A program made the position numbers and the translations under genes. A DNA stretch of 64,000 nt from Sphingorhabdus sp. EL138 (GTDB taxonomy: Bacteria; Pseudomonadota; Alphaproteobacteria; Sphingomonadales; Sphingomonadaceae), in NCBI RefSeq assembly GCF_945882965.1, contig NZ_CAMCWY010000011.1, positions 23,397 through 87,396 on the forward strand, read 5' to 3'. Positions 46,783 to 54,008 of the stretch are shown here, piece by piece. Each line of letters starts with the position of its first letter. Position 1 is the stretch's first letter. The notes under the pieces were generated by a model, which worked only from the letters and a program-made list of their open reading frames with translations, was not told the DNA's origin and made no database searches.

Positions 46783-47220
46783 TTACTCCGCCGCCTGCAG
46801 GTAAATGTCGGCGTCGACGATATCGGTTAGATTGATGCCGTCGAGCAGATTGGCCGTCTTGTCGCGCACCTGAAGCATCAGCGCGCGTGTCCGGCAATTT
46901 TCTTCCTCAACGCAATTTTTGCACGTTTCGTGCGCATAGCGGCTGGCACAGGGAACTAAGGCCAGTGAACCGCGCATGATGCGGATGAGGTCGCCATAGC
47001 TGATGTCAATCGGCGACACGCCTAACCAATAGCCACCGTCTTTGCCGCGCTGCGACGCCACCAAGCCGGAACGGGATAGCTCGGACAATATGACGGTCAG
47101 AAATTTAGGCGGAATTTTTTGCGCTTCGGCAATATCGGCGAGCTGCACCGGGCCTTTGCCATAATGGTCGGCAAGATGCTGCATGGCGCGAATGGCATAA
47201 CGGGTTTTTTGAGACAGCAT
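46783..47220 (-). CDS. Rrf2-family transcriptional regulator
   Basis: A 145-residue winged-helix regulator (start at ATG 47220: MLSQKTRYAIRAMQHLADHY). The DNA-binding part includes QLADIAEAQKIPPKFLTVIL and the wing RGKDGGYWLG. Rrf2 members sense iron-sulfur clusters, nitric oxide or cysteine metabolism. Four cysteines occur here as CASRYAHETCKNCVEEENC, a spacing (C-x8-C-x2-C-x5-C) unlike the CX5CX7C seen in IscR, though enough to bind a cluster. It is followed downstream by a TonB receptor gene and preceded by a CPBP-family gene on the same strand. Confidence 0.88.
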   Translation of the reverse strand: MLSQKTRYAIRAMQHLADHYGKGPVQLADIAEAQKIPPKFLTVILSELSRSGLVASQRGKDGGYWLGVSPIDISYGDLIRIMRGSLALVPCASRYAHETCKNCVEEENCRTRALMLQVRDKTANLLDGINLTDIVDADIYLQAAE

Positions 47221-47340
47221 CCATGTCCTTTGCGCCACGCAGCCCCATTTTTCAACCCGGCAAGTTGACAAAGTGTCAAATCTCGTAAGGTCTATCGATA
47301 CCGACGCCGGAACGCTCCACTTGCTGGAGCCTGTTATCGT

Positions 47341-48063
47341 TTAGGCCGCGAACTGCGTGATCGCCAACGCCAAGACGTTGTTCGCCATGTGCAGGATGAT
47401 GTTGGCGCGCAGTGACCCGGTGCGGTGATACAGATAGCCAAAGGCAATGCTCAGCGACATCAGGGCAGGGATCGCATAAGGTTGCACATGCACCAACGCG
47501 AACAGCAATGACGACAATAGGATAGCGCCCCAAACGGGCACATACTTCGCCAGCGCATTTTGTAACAACCCGCGAAACAGCAATTCCTCCACCACGGGCG
47601 CGGCAATCGCAATGGCGAAGAATATGACCGCCACATTCAGCGGTGTCCGGGCGATGCTAGCCAGGATTTTCGCCACATCGTCTTGCATCCCGACGCTTGG
47701 AATAACGTACGTGGCGTATACAAAATTGAACGCCATGGCGGCGATGACCAATGACAGGGCAAGCCGGGTTGCCTTGCGCAGCGGCATCCTGCCGAAATCA
47801 TAAAGGCCCAATGCCTCCATCCGCCCGTCTTTGCGTAGATACAGCCACATCAGCATTAGTTGGACGATGGCGGATGCCACTAATCCAGAGATGATCGACA
47901 TCGGTGCAGGCGTGGCCAAGTCGGCTTGCGTTGCGGCGATGATGATGGCTGTGCACACCCCCTGTAGGGCGAAATAGGATATGATGAAACCAATGCTGGG
48001 AAGCAGACCGGGATAATAGGATGGTGCGGGAAACACGTTAGGGGCAAGTTCGTCGCGTTGCAT
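47341..48063 (-). CDS. CPBP-family intramembrane glutamic endopeptidase-like protein
   Basis: A 240-residue membrane protein with about seven helices. The CPBP (CAAX protease and bacteriocin-processing) motifs are present: EELLFRGLLQNAL (Glu-Glu and Arg) around residue 159 and FALVHVQPYAI (His) around residue 188, both on helices facing a membrane-embedded active site. Roles in this family range from prenyl-protein cleavage to bacteriocin immunity; no partner gene points to one of them here. Confidence 0.88.
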   Translation of the reverse strand: MQRDELAPNVFPAPSYYPGLLPSIGFIISYFALQGVCTAIIIAATQADLATPAPMSIISGLVASAIVQLMLMWLYLRKDGRMEALGLYDFGRMPLRKATRLALSLVIAAMAFNFVYATYVIPSVGMQDDVAKILASIARTPLNVAVIFFAIAIAAPVVEELLFRGLLQNALAKYVPVWGAILLSSLLFALVHVQPYAIPALMSLSIAFGYLYHRTGSLRANIILHMANNVLALAITQFAA

Positions 48064-48091
48064 TTTTTCCCGATCTATCCCGCCTATACAT

Positions 48092-48120
48092 GAAGGCCGG
48101 GCGTTCTAGGCCCGACCTTC
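48092..48120 (-). terminator. Hairpin after the TraB/GumN gene
   Basis: GAAGGCCGGGC and GCCCGACCTTC pair over 11 positions (one G-T or mismatch) with a 7-base loop, 22 bases downstream of the TraB-family stop. It lacks a long U run on the minus strand, so its terminator role is only likely. Confidence 0.4.
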
Positions 48121-48141
48121 CCCTGTTTTACACATTACAGC

Positions 48142-49092
48142 TTAATAGGCCACCCGCGTTGCGCTGAGACCATAGGCCGGCAGCAAAGCCTGAACGCTTG
48201 TCGGGCCAGCCAGATGCCCCGCACCAACGGCCATAAATGTAACGCCTGGCTTTTTCATCTGTGCCGAAATCCATTTCGCCCAATTGGCATTCCTATTGGT
48301 CAGCAAGGCATCGTACAAAGTCGGGCTGGTCATCCCTTCATTCATAAGCTGCGCAAGGCTTTCGGTGTCCGCCGATCCCCACATGTTGACCATTTTTTCC
48401 ATCATGCTGTTGGTATCATCAATCATCTTTGCCGTTTCGACCAAAAACGCGATTTGCTCGGCCTCTGGTAACGTATCGAATACCCCAAGTTGGAACGCCA
48501 TGGTTTCAAGTCCGGCGATGGGCTTATTGCCGACATTCGCCGCCGCCGTAAGTTGCTTTTCAACGCCGCTATTGGGATCAAAGCCGGATTTCTGCATTGC
48601 GAGCAAGGACATGGTGATTCCCGCCGCCCATGGTTCAAATGGGTCGAAAGCGGGCGCTGGAATTCCAAGCTTGCCCATCGCCGCATCATACACCGCACGG
48701 TCGGCGTCATTCATTTTGGAACGCAAGGTCTTGCCCTGTTGATCCATCGCCAGCTTGCCAAACAAGGCTTGGGCCTCTGCTGCGGGCGGCTCGACCAGTT
48801 CCAGTACCAATTGGTCTGAACTGTCAAAAGCCGTCTTTACGCCATCATCAAACCAGCCAAGACCTGGCTTTAAGATATGGACACTGCCGAACAGGTAAAT
48901 AGTGGTGTCGGCGTCTTTGATGACCCACAAGGCGGGATCGACGTCCTTGACGGCAGGCGGTGCCTTGACGGGGTCAAGCGCCTCCACCGATGCAGGGGCT
49001 TCCGTTGGTGTGTTTTGTGCCGCGACGGGGGCTGCCCATGCTAAGGCGCATGTCACGGTGGCAGCCATTAAGGACTTTAATGTAATACGCAT
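48142..49092 (-). CDS. TraB/GumN family protein
   Basis: A 316-residue secreted or periplasmic protein with a signal peptide (LMAATVTCALAWAAPVAAQN). The two conserved elements of the TraB/PrgY/GumN fold are present: YLFGSVHILKPG (GxxH, about residue 70) and AVGAGHLAGPTSV near the C-terminus; these are thought to bind metal in a possible protease-like site. The family's function in bacteria is poorly defined. The Pro/Ala-rich stretch just after the signal looks like a linker. Confidence 0.87.
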   Translation of the reverse strand: MRITLKSLMAATVTCALAWAAPVAAQNTPTEAPASVEALDPVKAPPAVKDVDPALWVIKDADTTIYLFGSVHILKPGLGWFDDGVKTAFDSSDQLVLELVEPPAAEAQALFGKLAMDQQGKTLRSKMNDADRAVYDAAMGKLGIPAPAFDPFEPWAAGITMSLLAMQKSGFDPNSGVEKQLTAAANVGNKPIAGLETMAFQLGVFDTLPEAEQIAFLVETAKMIDDTNSMMEKMVNMWGSADTESLAQLMNEGMTSPTLYDALLTNRNANWAKWISAQMKKPGVTFMAVGAGHLAGPTSVQALLPAYGLSATRVAY

Positions 49093-49148
49093 CGATATTC
49101 TCCATGAACGAAAGATAGGAAATTATTTCGACGAACTTGGACCGGTCG

Positions 49149-49799
49149 TTAGAGGTATTTTTTCCAGAACCAGACAATCAAGGCCACAAATATTGTTATA
49201 AAATACAATGCTATGCCGTCTACCTCTGGCAGCATGCCCCCGCGCCACAGCAACCACCAGACGGGCGCGATGAACCAAAAGGCGTACATCGCGATGAGCG
49301 CGCCAAATCGGTAGGCAGCCTCTTCTTGTTCATCGACAAGATTTTTATGCCAGTAGAAAGTGATGGCTGGAACAATGACGCCGAGGGCGATCGAAAGGAT
49401 GATCGCGAGCATGGGTGACATGGCATCATTGGAAATAAGACCGGCTTCTGTTTCGTCAAAGCTACCTGTCAGAGCGAGGATGAGGCCGGTGACGCCGCCA
49501 AATAAAAAGCTGCCAATTAAGAACCGATTGTAGACTTTCTCACGTTGCGGCACTTTTTGGTCGCTCCGCTTCATTTGGCGAAACAATTTCCAGATGGCGA
49601 ATGCAAGCGCGAGGGTGACGCTTATGAAGGCCGCTAAAACAGCATAGCCAGATAATTTTAGCGTGCCGCCGCCTTCCTTCATATGTGCAGACAGGAAACC
49701 CGTGATGGCGCCTAAGAGCATGATTATGCCAAAGCCGCACAATGAGATCCACAATATGCGTTTGCCGTTGCCGCCAGCATCTTCATCTGCGTCAAACAT
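49149..49799 (-). CDS. Hypothetical five- or six-helix membrane protein
   Basis: A 216-residue protein (ATG 49799; overlaps the end of the HTH gene by 8 bases). Hydrophobic segments include ILWISLCGFGIIMLLGAITG, LSGYAVLAAFISVTLALAFA, FLIGSFLFGGVTGLIL, MLAIILSIALGVIVPAITFY and FITIFVALIVWFW. I know of small HTH-regulator/membrane-protein pairs of this form in many bacteria, where the membrane partner is often uncharacterised. No catalytic or transport motif could be seen. Confidence 0.8.
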   Translation of the reverse strand: MFDADEDAGGNGKRILWISLCGFGIIMLLGAITGFLSAHMKEGGGTLKLSGYAVLAAFISVTLALAFAIWKLFRQMKRSDQKVPQREKVYNRFLIGSFLFGGVTGLILALTGSFDETEAGLISNDAMSPMLAIILSIALGVIVPAITFYWHKNLVDEQEEAAYRFGALIAMYAFWFIAPVWWLLWRGGMLPEVDGIALYFITIFVALIVWFWKKYL

Positions 49800-50004
49800 G
49801 GTTCCCTCCTTCAAATTCGTCATCAAAAATCTGTTCGATGGGCAAATCAAACAGACGTGAAATCTTGAACGCCAGTGGCAGCGAGGGGTCATATTTCCCC
49901 GTTTCAATCGCATTCACTGCCTGGCGCGAGACATCGAGATGTTCGCCCAAATCGGCCTGACTCCAGTTGCGCATCGCACGCAGCACTTTGAGCTGATTTT
50001 TCAT
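49792..50004 (-). CDS. XRE-family helix-turn-helix regulator
   Basis: A 70-residue Cro/C1-type DNA-binding protein, near the minimum for the fold. The helix-turn-helix is WSQADLGEHLDVSRQAVNAI (about residues 14-33), followed by ETGKYDPSLPLAFKISRLF, the usual next helices. Its stop overlaps the start of the membrane-protein gene, so the pair is co-translated and the regulator probably controls its own operon. No toxin is linked. Confidence 0.9.
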   Translation of the reverse strand: MKNQLKVLRAMRNWSQADLGEHLDVSRQAVNAIETGKYDPSLPLAFKISRLFDLPIEQIFDDEFEGGNHV

Positions 50005-50159
50005 GTCAGGTTTCGGTGTCTTTGTGTCATGTATACCTTACTAATTCGATTCGCTGATAATGTCAACAACACCTTACAATATGCTATGCACCGCTGACAA
50101 AAACCTATGCGTTTATTCAGAACCTTGATTTAGCAGCCCATCTCCGCCAATGGCTGGCC

Positions 50160-51047
50160 ATGTCCGACATTGCTCCACTTAGTTTTCAGGATCTGATCCT
50201 CACGCTTCATGATTATTGGGGCAAGCAGGGTTGTGCCATTTTGCAGCCTTATGACATGGAAATGGGTGCCGGCACGTTCCACACGGCCACCACCCTGCGC
50301 GCATTGGGGCCGGCCCCATGGAACGCCGCCTTTGTGCAGCCATCGCGCCGGCCAACCGATGGTCGTTATGGCGAAAACCCCAATCGGCTAGGCGCTTATT
50401 ATCAATATCAAGTTATCTTAAAGCCAAGCCCGCCCAATTTGCAGGAGCTGTATCTCGGTTCATTAGAGGCGATTGGCATTGATCCTTTGCTCCACGACAT
50501 CCGCTTTGTGGAAGATGACTGGGAAAGCCCGACGCTGGGCGCATGGGGCCTTGGCTGGGAAGTCTGGTGCGACGGTATGGAGGTGACGCAGTTCACCTAT
50601 TTTCAGCAAATGGGCGGCTTTGACTGCAAGCCCGTTTCGGGCGAGCTGACTTATGGTCTGGAACGTCTGGCGATGTATATCCAGAACAAGGACAGCATTT
50701 TCGACCTCGTTTATAATAACGCAACGGCGGATCGTCCGGCGGTGACCTATGGCGACATATTCCGCGAAAACGAACAGCAGATGAGCACCTATCATTTCGA
50801 AGTTGCCGACACCGACATGCTGTTTGACGCCTTCAAAAAGGCGACGGCAGAATGCGAAAGCTGCCTGCAACATGCTTTGCCCATTCCCGCTTATGAGCAA
50901 GCGATTAAGGCGAGCCACATCTTCAACATATTGCAAGCGCGGGGCGTTATTTCGGTGCAGGAACGCGCAAGCTATATGGGCCGCGTCCGCGACCTTGCCA
51001 AAGGCAGTTGCCAGGCATGGATGGATAAGAATGGGTGGGCAGTATGA
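50160..51047 (+). CDS. glyQ: Glycine-tRNA ligase alpha subunit
   Basis: A 295-residue alpha subunit of the heterotetrameric bacterial glycyl-tRNA synthetase, the part holding the catalytic core for glycine activation. Signature segments: [59 protein letters not shown] and [20 protein letters not shown]. glyS lies 130 bases downstream; the gap is filled by a palindromic repeat (51078-51167). Confidence 0.98.
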   Translation: MSDIAPLSFQDLILTLHDYWGKQGCAILQPYDMEMGAGTFHTATTLRALGPAPWNAAFVQPSRRPTDGRYGENPNRLGAYYQYQVILKPSPPNLQELYLGSLEAIGIDPLLHDIRFVEDDWESPTLGAWGLGWEVWCDGMEVTQFTYFQQMGGFDCKPVSGELTYGLERLAMYIQNKDSIFDLVYNNATADRPAVTYGDIFRENEQQMSTYHFEVADTDMLFDAFKKATAECESCLQHALPIPAYEQAIKASHIFNILQARGVISVQERASYMGRVRDLAKGSCQAWMDKNGWAV

Positions 51048-51077
51048 TGGTGCAACCGCAAAACTTTCCTCGAAGCG

Positions 51078-51167
51078 GTCACCCTGAACTTGTTTCAGGG
51101 TCCATTTCTCCTCTATGCCCTTCGGCCTGCCTGGCACGATGGATGCTGAAACAAGTTCAGCATGACG
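51078..51167. repeat. Composite palindromic intergenic repeat, copy 3 (inverted)
   Basis: Reads CCCTGAACTTGTTTCAGGG, then a middle similar to the complement of copies 1 and 2, then GCTGAAACAAGTTCAGC. It occupies almost all of the glyQ-glyS spacer and may fold into two hairpins in the mRNA between the two subunit genes. Confidence 0.85.
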
Positions 51168-51177
51168 GTGTTTTGAT

Positions 51178-53286
51178 ATGACCGACTTCCTGCTTGAATT
51201 GCGTTCCGAAGAAATCCCTGCGCGGATGCAGGTCAAGGCCAAGGAAGACTTGGCGCGCTTGTTTAATGATGCATTGGCCAAGGCTGGACTTGCCGCGGCA
51301 TCGGTTGAAACCTTCGCCACTCCGCGCCGCCTTGCGTTGATCGCATATGGACTGCCGCTGGCGACTGAGGCTGTGTCTGAAGAAACCAAGGGGCCAAAGG
51401 TCGGCGCGCCGCCGCAGGCGATGGAAGGTTTCCTGCGCAAAAGTGGCCTTTCGCAAGACCAGTTGATCGAACGTGATGGCGTCTATTATGCGGTGGTTGA
51501 AAAGGCTGGGCGTCAGACAGCTGATGTTCTGGCAGAGGCGATTCCCGCGATTATCCGCGCCTTCCCATGGCCGAAATCGCAACGCTGGGGCGCGGCCTCG
51601 GTCTCGACCGAGAGCCTGCGCTGGGTACGCCCATTGCAAGGCATCGTGGCACTGCTCGGTGATGCCGTGGTGCATTGCGAAATTGACGGCATCGTTAGCG
51701 GTGCAGAGACGATGGGGCATCGTTTCCATCACAGCGGCGCCATTACTATCGGTAATGCCGGAGATTACATTGAAAAGCTGCGCGCGGCCCATGTCCTCGT
51801 CCATTTTTCCGAACGTTGCCGCATCATCCGTGACGGCGCGAATGCGGCGGCGAAGGCGGCTGGCCTGCATTTGGTAGAAGATGAAGGTCTAGTGATTGAA
51901 AATGCGGGCCTGACCGAATGGCCGGTGCCGATGCTTGGCCGTTTCGAGTCCGCTTTCTTGGATGTGCCGCAAGAGGTCATTCAGTTGACCGCGCGCGTGA
52001 ACCAGAAATATTTTGTCTGCCAAGACAAAACGGGCAAGCTGGCAAACGCTTTTGTATGCACCGCGAATATCGATGCGCATGACAAAGGGGCGGCGATTGT
52101 TGCGGGTAATGAAAAGGTACTGGCCGCGCGTCTGTCCGATGCGAAATTCTTCTGGGAACAGGACCTAAAGGTCGCGCTGGATAGCCAAGCGCAGAAATTG
52201 GCGCAGATTACATTCCAAGAAAAATTGGGCACGGTCGCTGACAAGGTTGAGCGGGTTGCGAAGATTGCGCGTTGGTTGGTAACCGAGCGCATCGTCACGG
52301 GCGCGACTGCAGACCAAGCCGAACGCGCGGCGCGTTTGTGCAAGGCGGATCTCGTCACCGGCATGGTGGGTGAATTTCCTGAATTGCAGGGTATCATGGG
52401 CGGCTATTACGCCCGCGCGCAAGGTGAGAGCGACGCCATCGCCGATGCCATTCGCGACCATTATAAACCCGTCGGGCAGGGCGACGATGTCCCCACGGCT
52501 CCGGTAACGGTGGCGGTAAGCTTGGCTGATAAGTTGGATACGCTCGCGCAATTCTTCTCAGCTGGTATGCCGCCTACAGGTTCGAAGGATCCGTTTGCAT
52601 TACGTCGCGCTGCGATTGGGTTCTTATCACTATTACTGCAGAATGAATTACGCTGTTCGTTGAAGGACATGCTTGTTGCGACCGGCGCAGGAGCCAGCTT
52701 CGATACGCTTGAAGAATTTTTGGTCGACCGCCTCAAAGTCCAACAACGTGAAGCGGGTGTGCGGCACGACCTCATCGATGCGGTGTTTAGCCTTGGCGGT
52801 GAGGATGATCTTGTCTGGTTGCTGTCGCGGGTGAAGGCATTGCAGGCTTACATAACGAATGCCGAAGGGACGAATCTGCTGGCGGCGTATAAACGTGCGG
52901 CGAATATATTGAAGCAGGCCGACGGTGGCGAAAAATCGTCCGTCGCCCCAGCGCAGGCTGGGGCCCATCACGTATCTCAGTCTGGAACGACAGACGAGAT
53001 GGGCTCCAGCCTTCGCTGGAGCGACGCGGATTTGGGCATCGAGGAAAGTGCCCTCCGCACCGCGCTCGACGCCGCTGAGCCCAAGGCCGCAGCCGCCTTG
53101 TCGGTCGAAGATTTCGAAGGCGCTATGGCGGCATTGGCGACGTTGCGCGCGCCCATTGATGCCTTTTTTGAAGGCGTCATGGTCAACGATCCCGACCAAG
53201 ACAAGCGCGCGTTTCGTTTGGGCTTACTCGCGCGGTTCCGCGATGCGGTCAGCCGCGTGGCCGATTTTTCGAAGATTGAGGGATAG
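51178..53286 (+). CDS. glyS: Glycine-tRNA ligase beta subunit, with an in-frame palindromic insert
   Basis: A 702-residue beta subunit, which binds and positions tRNA-Gly. It starts MTDFLLELRSEEIPARM and carries FATPRRLAL, the HD-like middle (GTVADKVERVAKIARWL, ELQGIMGGYYA) and the DALR-type C-terminal region (AFRLGLLARFRDAVSRVADF). Between residues about 588 and 616 lies a stretch encoded by a GC-rich palindrome (SVAPAQAGAHHVSQSG followed by TTDEMGSSLRWSD), within the loop where other GlyS proteins have a variable linker. The insert leaves the frame intact, so the protein is probably functional. Confidence 0.96.
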   Translation: MTDFLLELRSEEIPARMQVKAKEDLARLFNDALAKAGLAAASVETFATPRRLALIAYGLPLATEAVSEETKGPKVGAPPQAMEGFLRKSGLSQDQLIERDGVYYAVVEKAGRQTADVLAEAIPAIIRAFPWPKSQRWGAASVSTESLRWVRPLQGIVALLGDAVVHCEIDGIVSGAETMGHRFHHSGAITIGNAGDYIEKLRAAHVLVHFSERCRIIRDGANAAAKAAGLHLVEDEGLVIENAGLTEWPVPMLGRFESAFLDVPQEVIQLTARVNQKYFVCQDKTGKLANAFVCTANIDAHDKGAAIVAGNEKVLAARLSDAKFFWEQDLKVALDSQAQKLAQITFQEKLGTVADKVERVAKIARWLVTERIVTGATADQAERAARLCKADLVTGMVGEFPELQGIMGGYYARAQGESDAIADAIRDHYKPVGQGDDVPTAPVTVAVSLADKLDTLAQFFSAGMPPTGSKDPFALRRAAIGFLSLLLQNELRCSLKDMLVATGAGASFDTLEEFLVDRLKVQQREAGVRHDLIDAVFSLGGEDDLVWLLSRVKALQAYITNAEGTNLLAAYKRAANILKQADGGEKSSVAPAQAGAHHVSQSGTTDEMGSSLRWSDADLGIEESALRTALDAAEPKAAAALSVEDFEGAMAALATLRAPIDAFFEGVMVNDPDQDKRAFRLGLLARFRDAVSRVADFSKIEG
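52941..53026. repeat. Palindromic element inserted within glyS
   Basis: Arms CGTCGCCCCAGCGCAGGCTG and the complementary region ending CCTTCGCTGGAGCGACG (52996-53026) pair over about 28 bases with three differences, and each arm is itself near-palindromic (CCCCAGCGCAGGCTGGGG). A half copy is at 3123-3155. Confidence 0.8.
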
Positions 53287-53397
53287 AGGCGGACGGCACG
53301 CTGAACAACATGTTCAATATGACGGCGCTTGATCTAAATCATTGCTGGCGGGGCCGAATGGGCGTTTGGGTTGTTTCCTGTTCAAAGGAACATCCCC

Positions 53398-53925
53398 ATG
53401 GCCGTCATGCACCGAATCCGTATTTTTCACAGCGTCCTCGCGCTGAGCGTATTGGCCGCTTATTTTTCGGCGGAAATGGGCCTTGTTCATGCCTGGCTTG
53501 GCTATGGTGTCGCTGCCCTCATATTGTTCCGGCTGATTTGGGCCTTGAGCGGCGCGCCGCAATTGGGGCTTGCGCGTTTCCACCCCTCGTTCAAGGATTT
53601 GCATCTAAAGGGAATCATGACCCATCCGGCCATCAGCCAAGTTCTGCTGGCGGGTATAGCCCTTTCGGTGATTGGTGCCACTGGCACGGGTATCATGATG
53701 GACAAGGGGCGGGCGTTGCAGCCCAGCGCGCTTAGTTCCTTTTCCCTCTCGGACGAAAATGGACGCGAGCGTCGCGAAGATGAATCTGGCGAGATTACCG
53801 AAGAAATGCATGAATATCTCGCGAATCTGGCCATTGCGCTGGTCGTGCTCCACGTCTTGTATTTGCTGTCTTTCAAGCTGCCCTTGGCGCGCTTTATGTT
53901 ATTCGCCAACAAATCCGGAAAATAA
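53398..53925 (+). CDS. Cytochrome b/b6 domain (b561-like) membrane protein
   Basis: A 175-residue membrane protein (ATG 53398, with AAGGAA upstream) with four helices: VLALSVLAAYFSAEMGL, WLGYGVAALILFRLIWALSG, AISQVLLAGIALSVIGATGT and LAIALVVLHVLYLLSFKL. Histidines at the start (RIRIFHS), in LVHAWLGYG and in the last helix (VVLHVLYLL) are candidates for heme b ligation, as in the Ni-hydrogenase/cytochrome b561 group. Probably a small quinone- or c-type-cytochrome-linked electron carrier; no diheme cytochrome c partner is adjacent. Confidence 0.85.
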   Translation: MAVMHRIRIFHSVLALSVLAAYFSAEMGLVHAWLGYGVAALILFRLIWALSGAPQLGLARFHPSFKDLHLKGIMTHPAISQVLLAGIALSVIGATGTGIMMDKGRALQPSALSSFSLSDENGRERREDESGEITEEMHEYLANLAIALVVLHVLYLLSFKLPLARFMLFANKSGK

Positions 53926-54008
53926 CTGCCCTCCAGACTTGACTCCGATGCGCTGCACTGCACAACGGCGGCCAAGCAATAAAGCCAAGTAAAAGGAATG
54001 GCCGCGGG

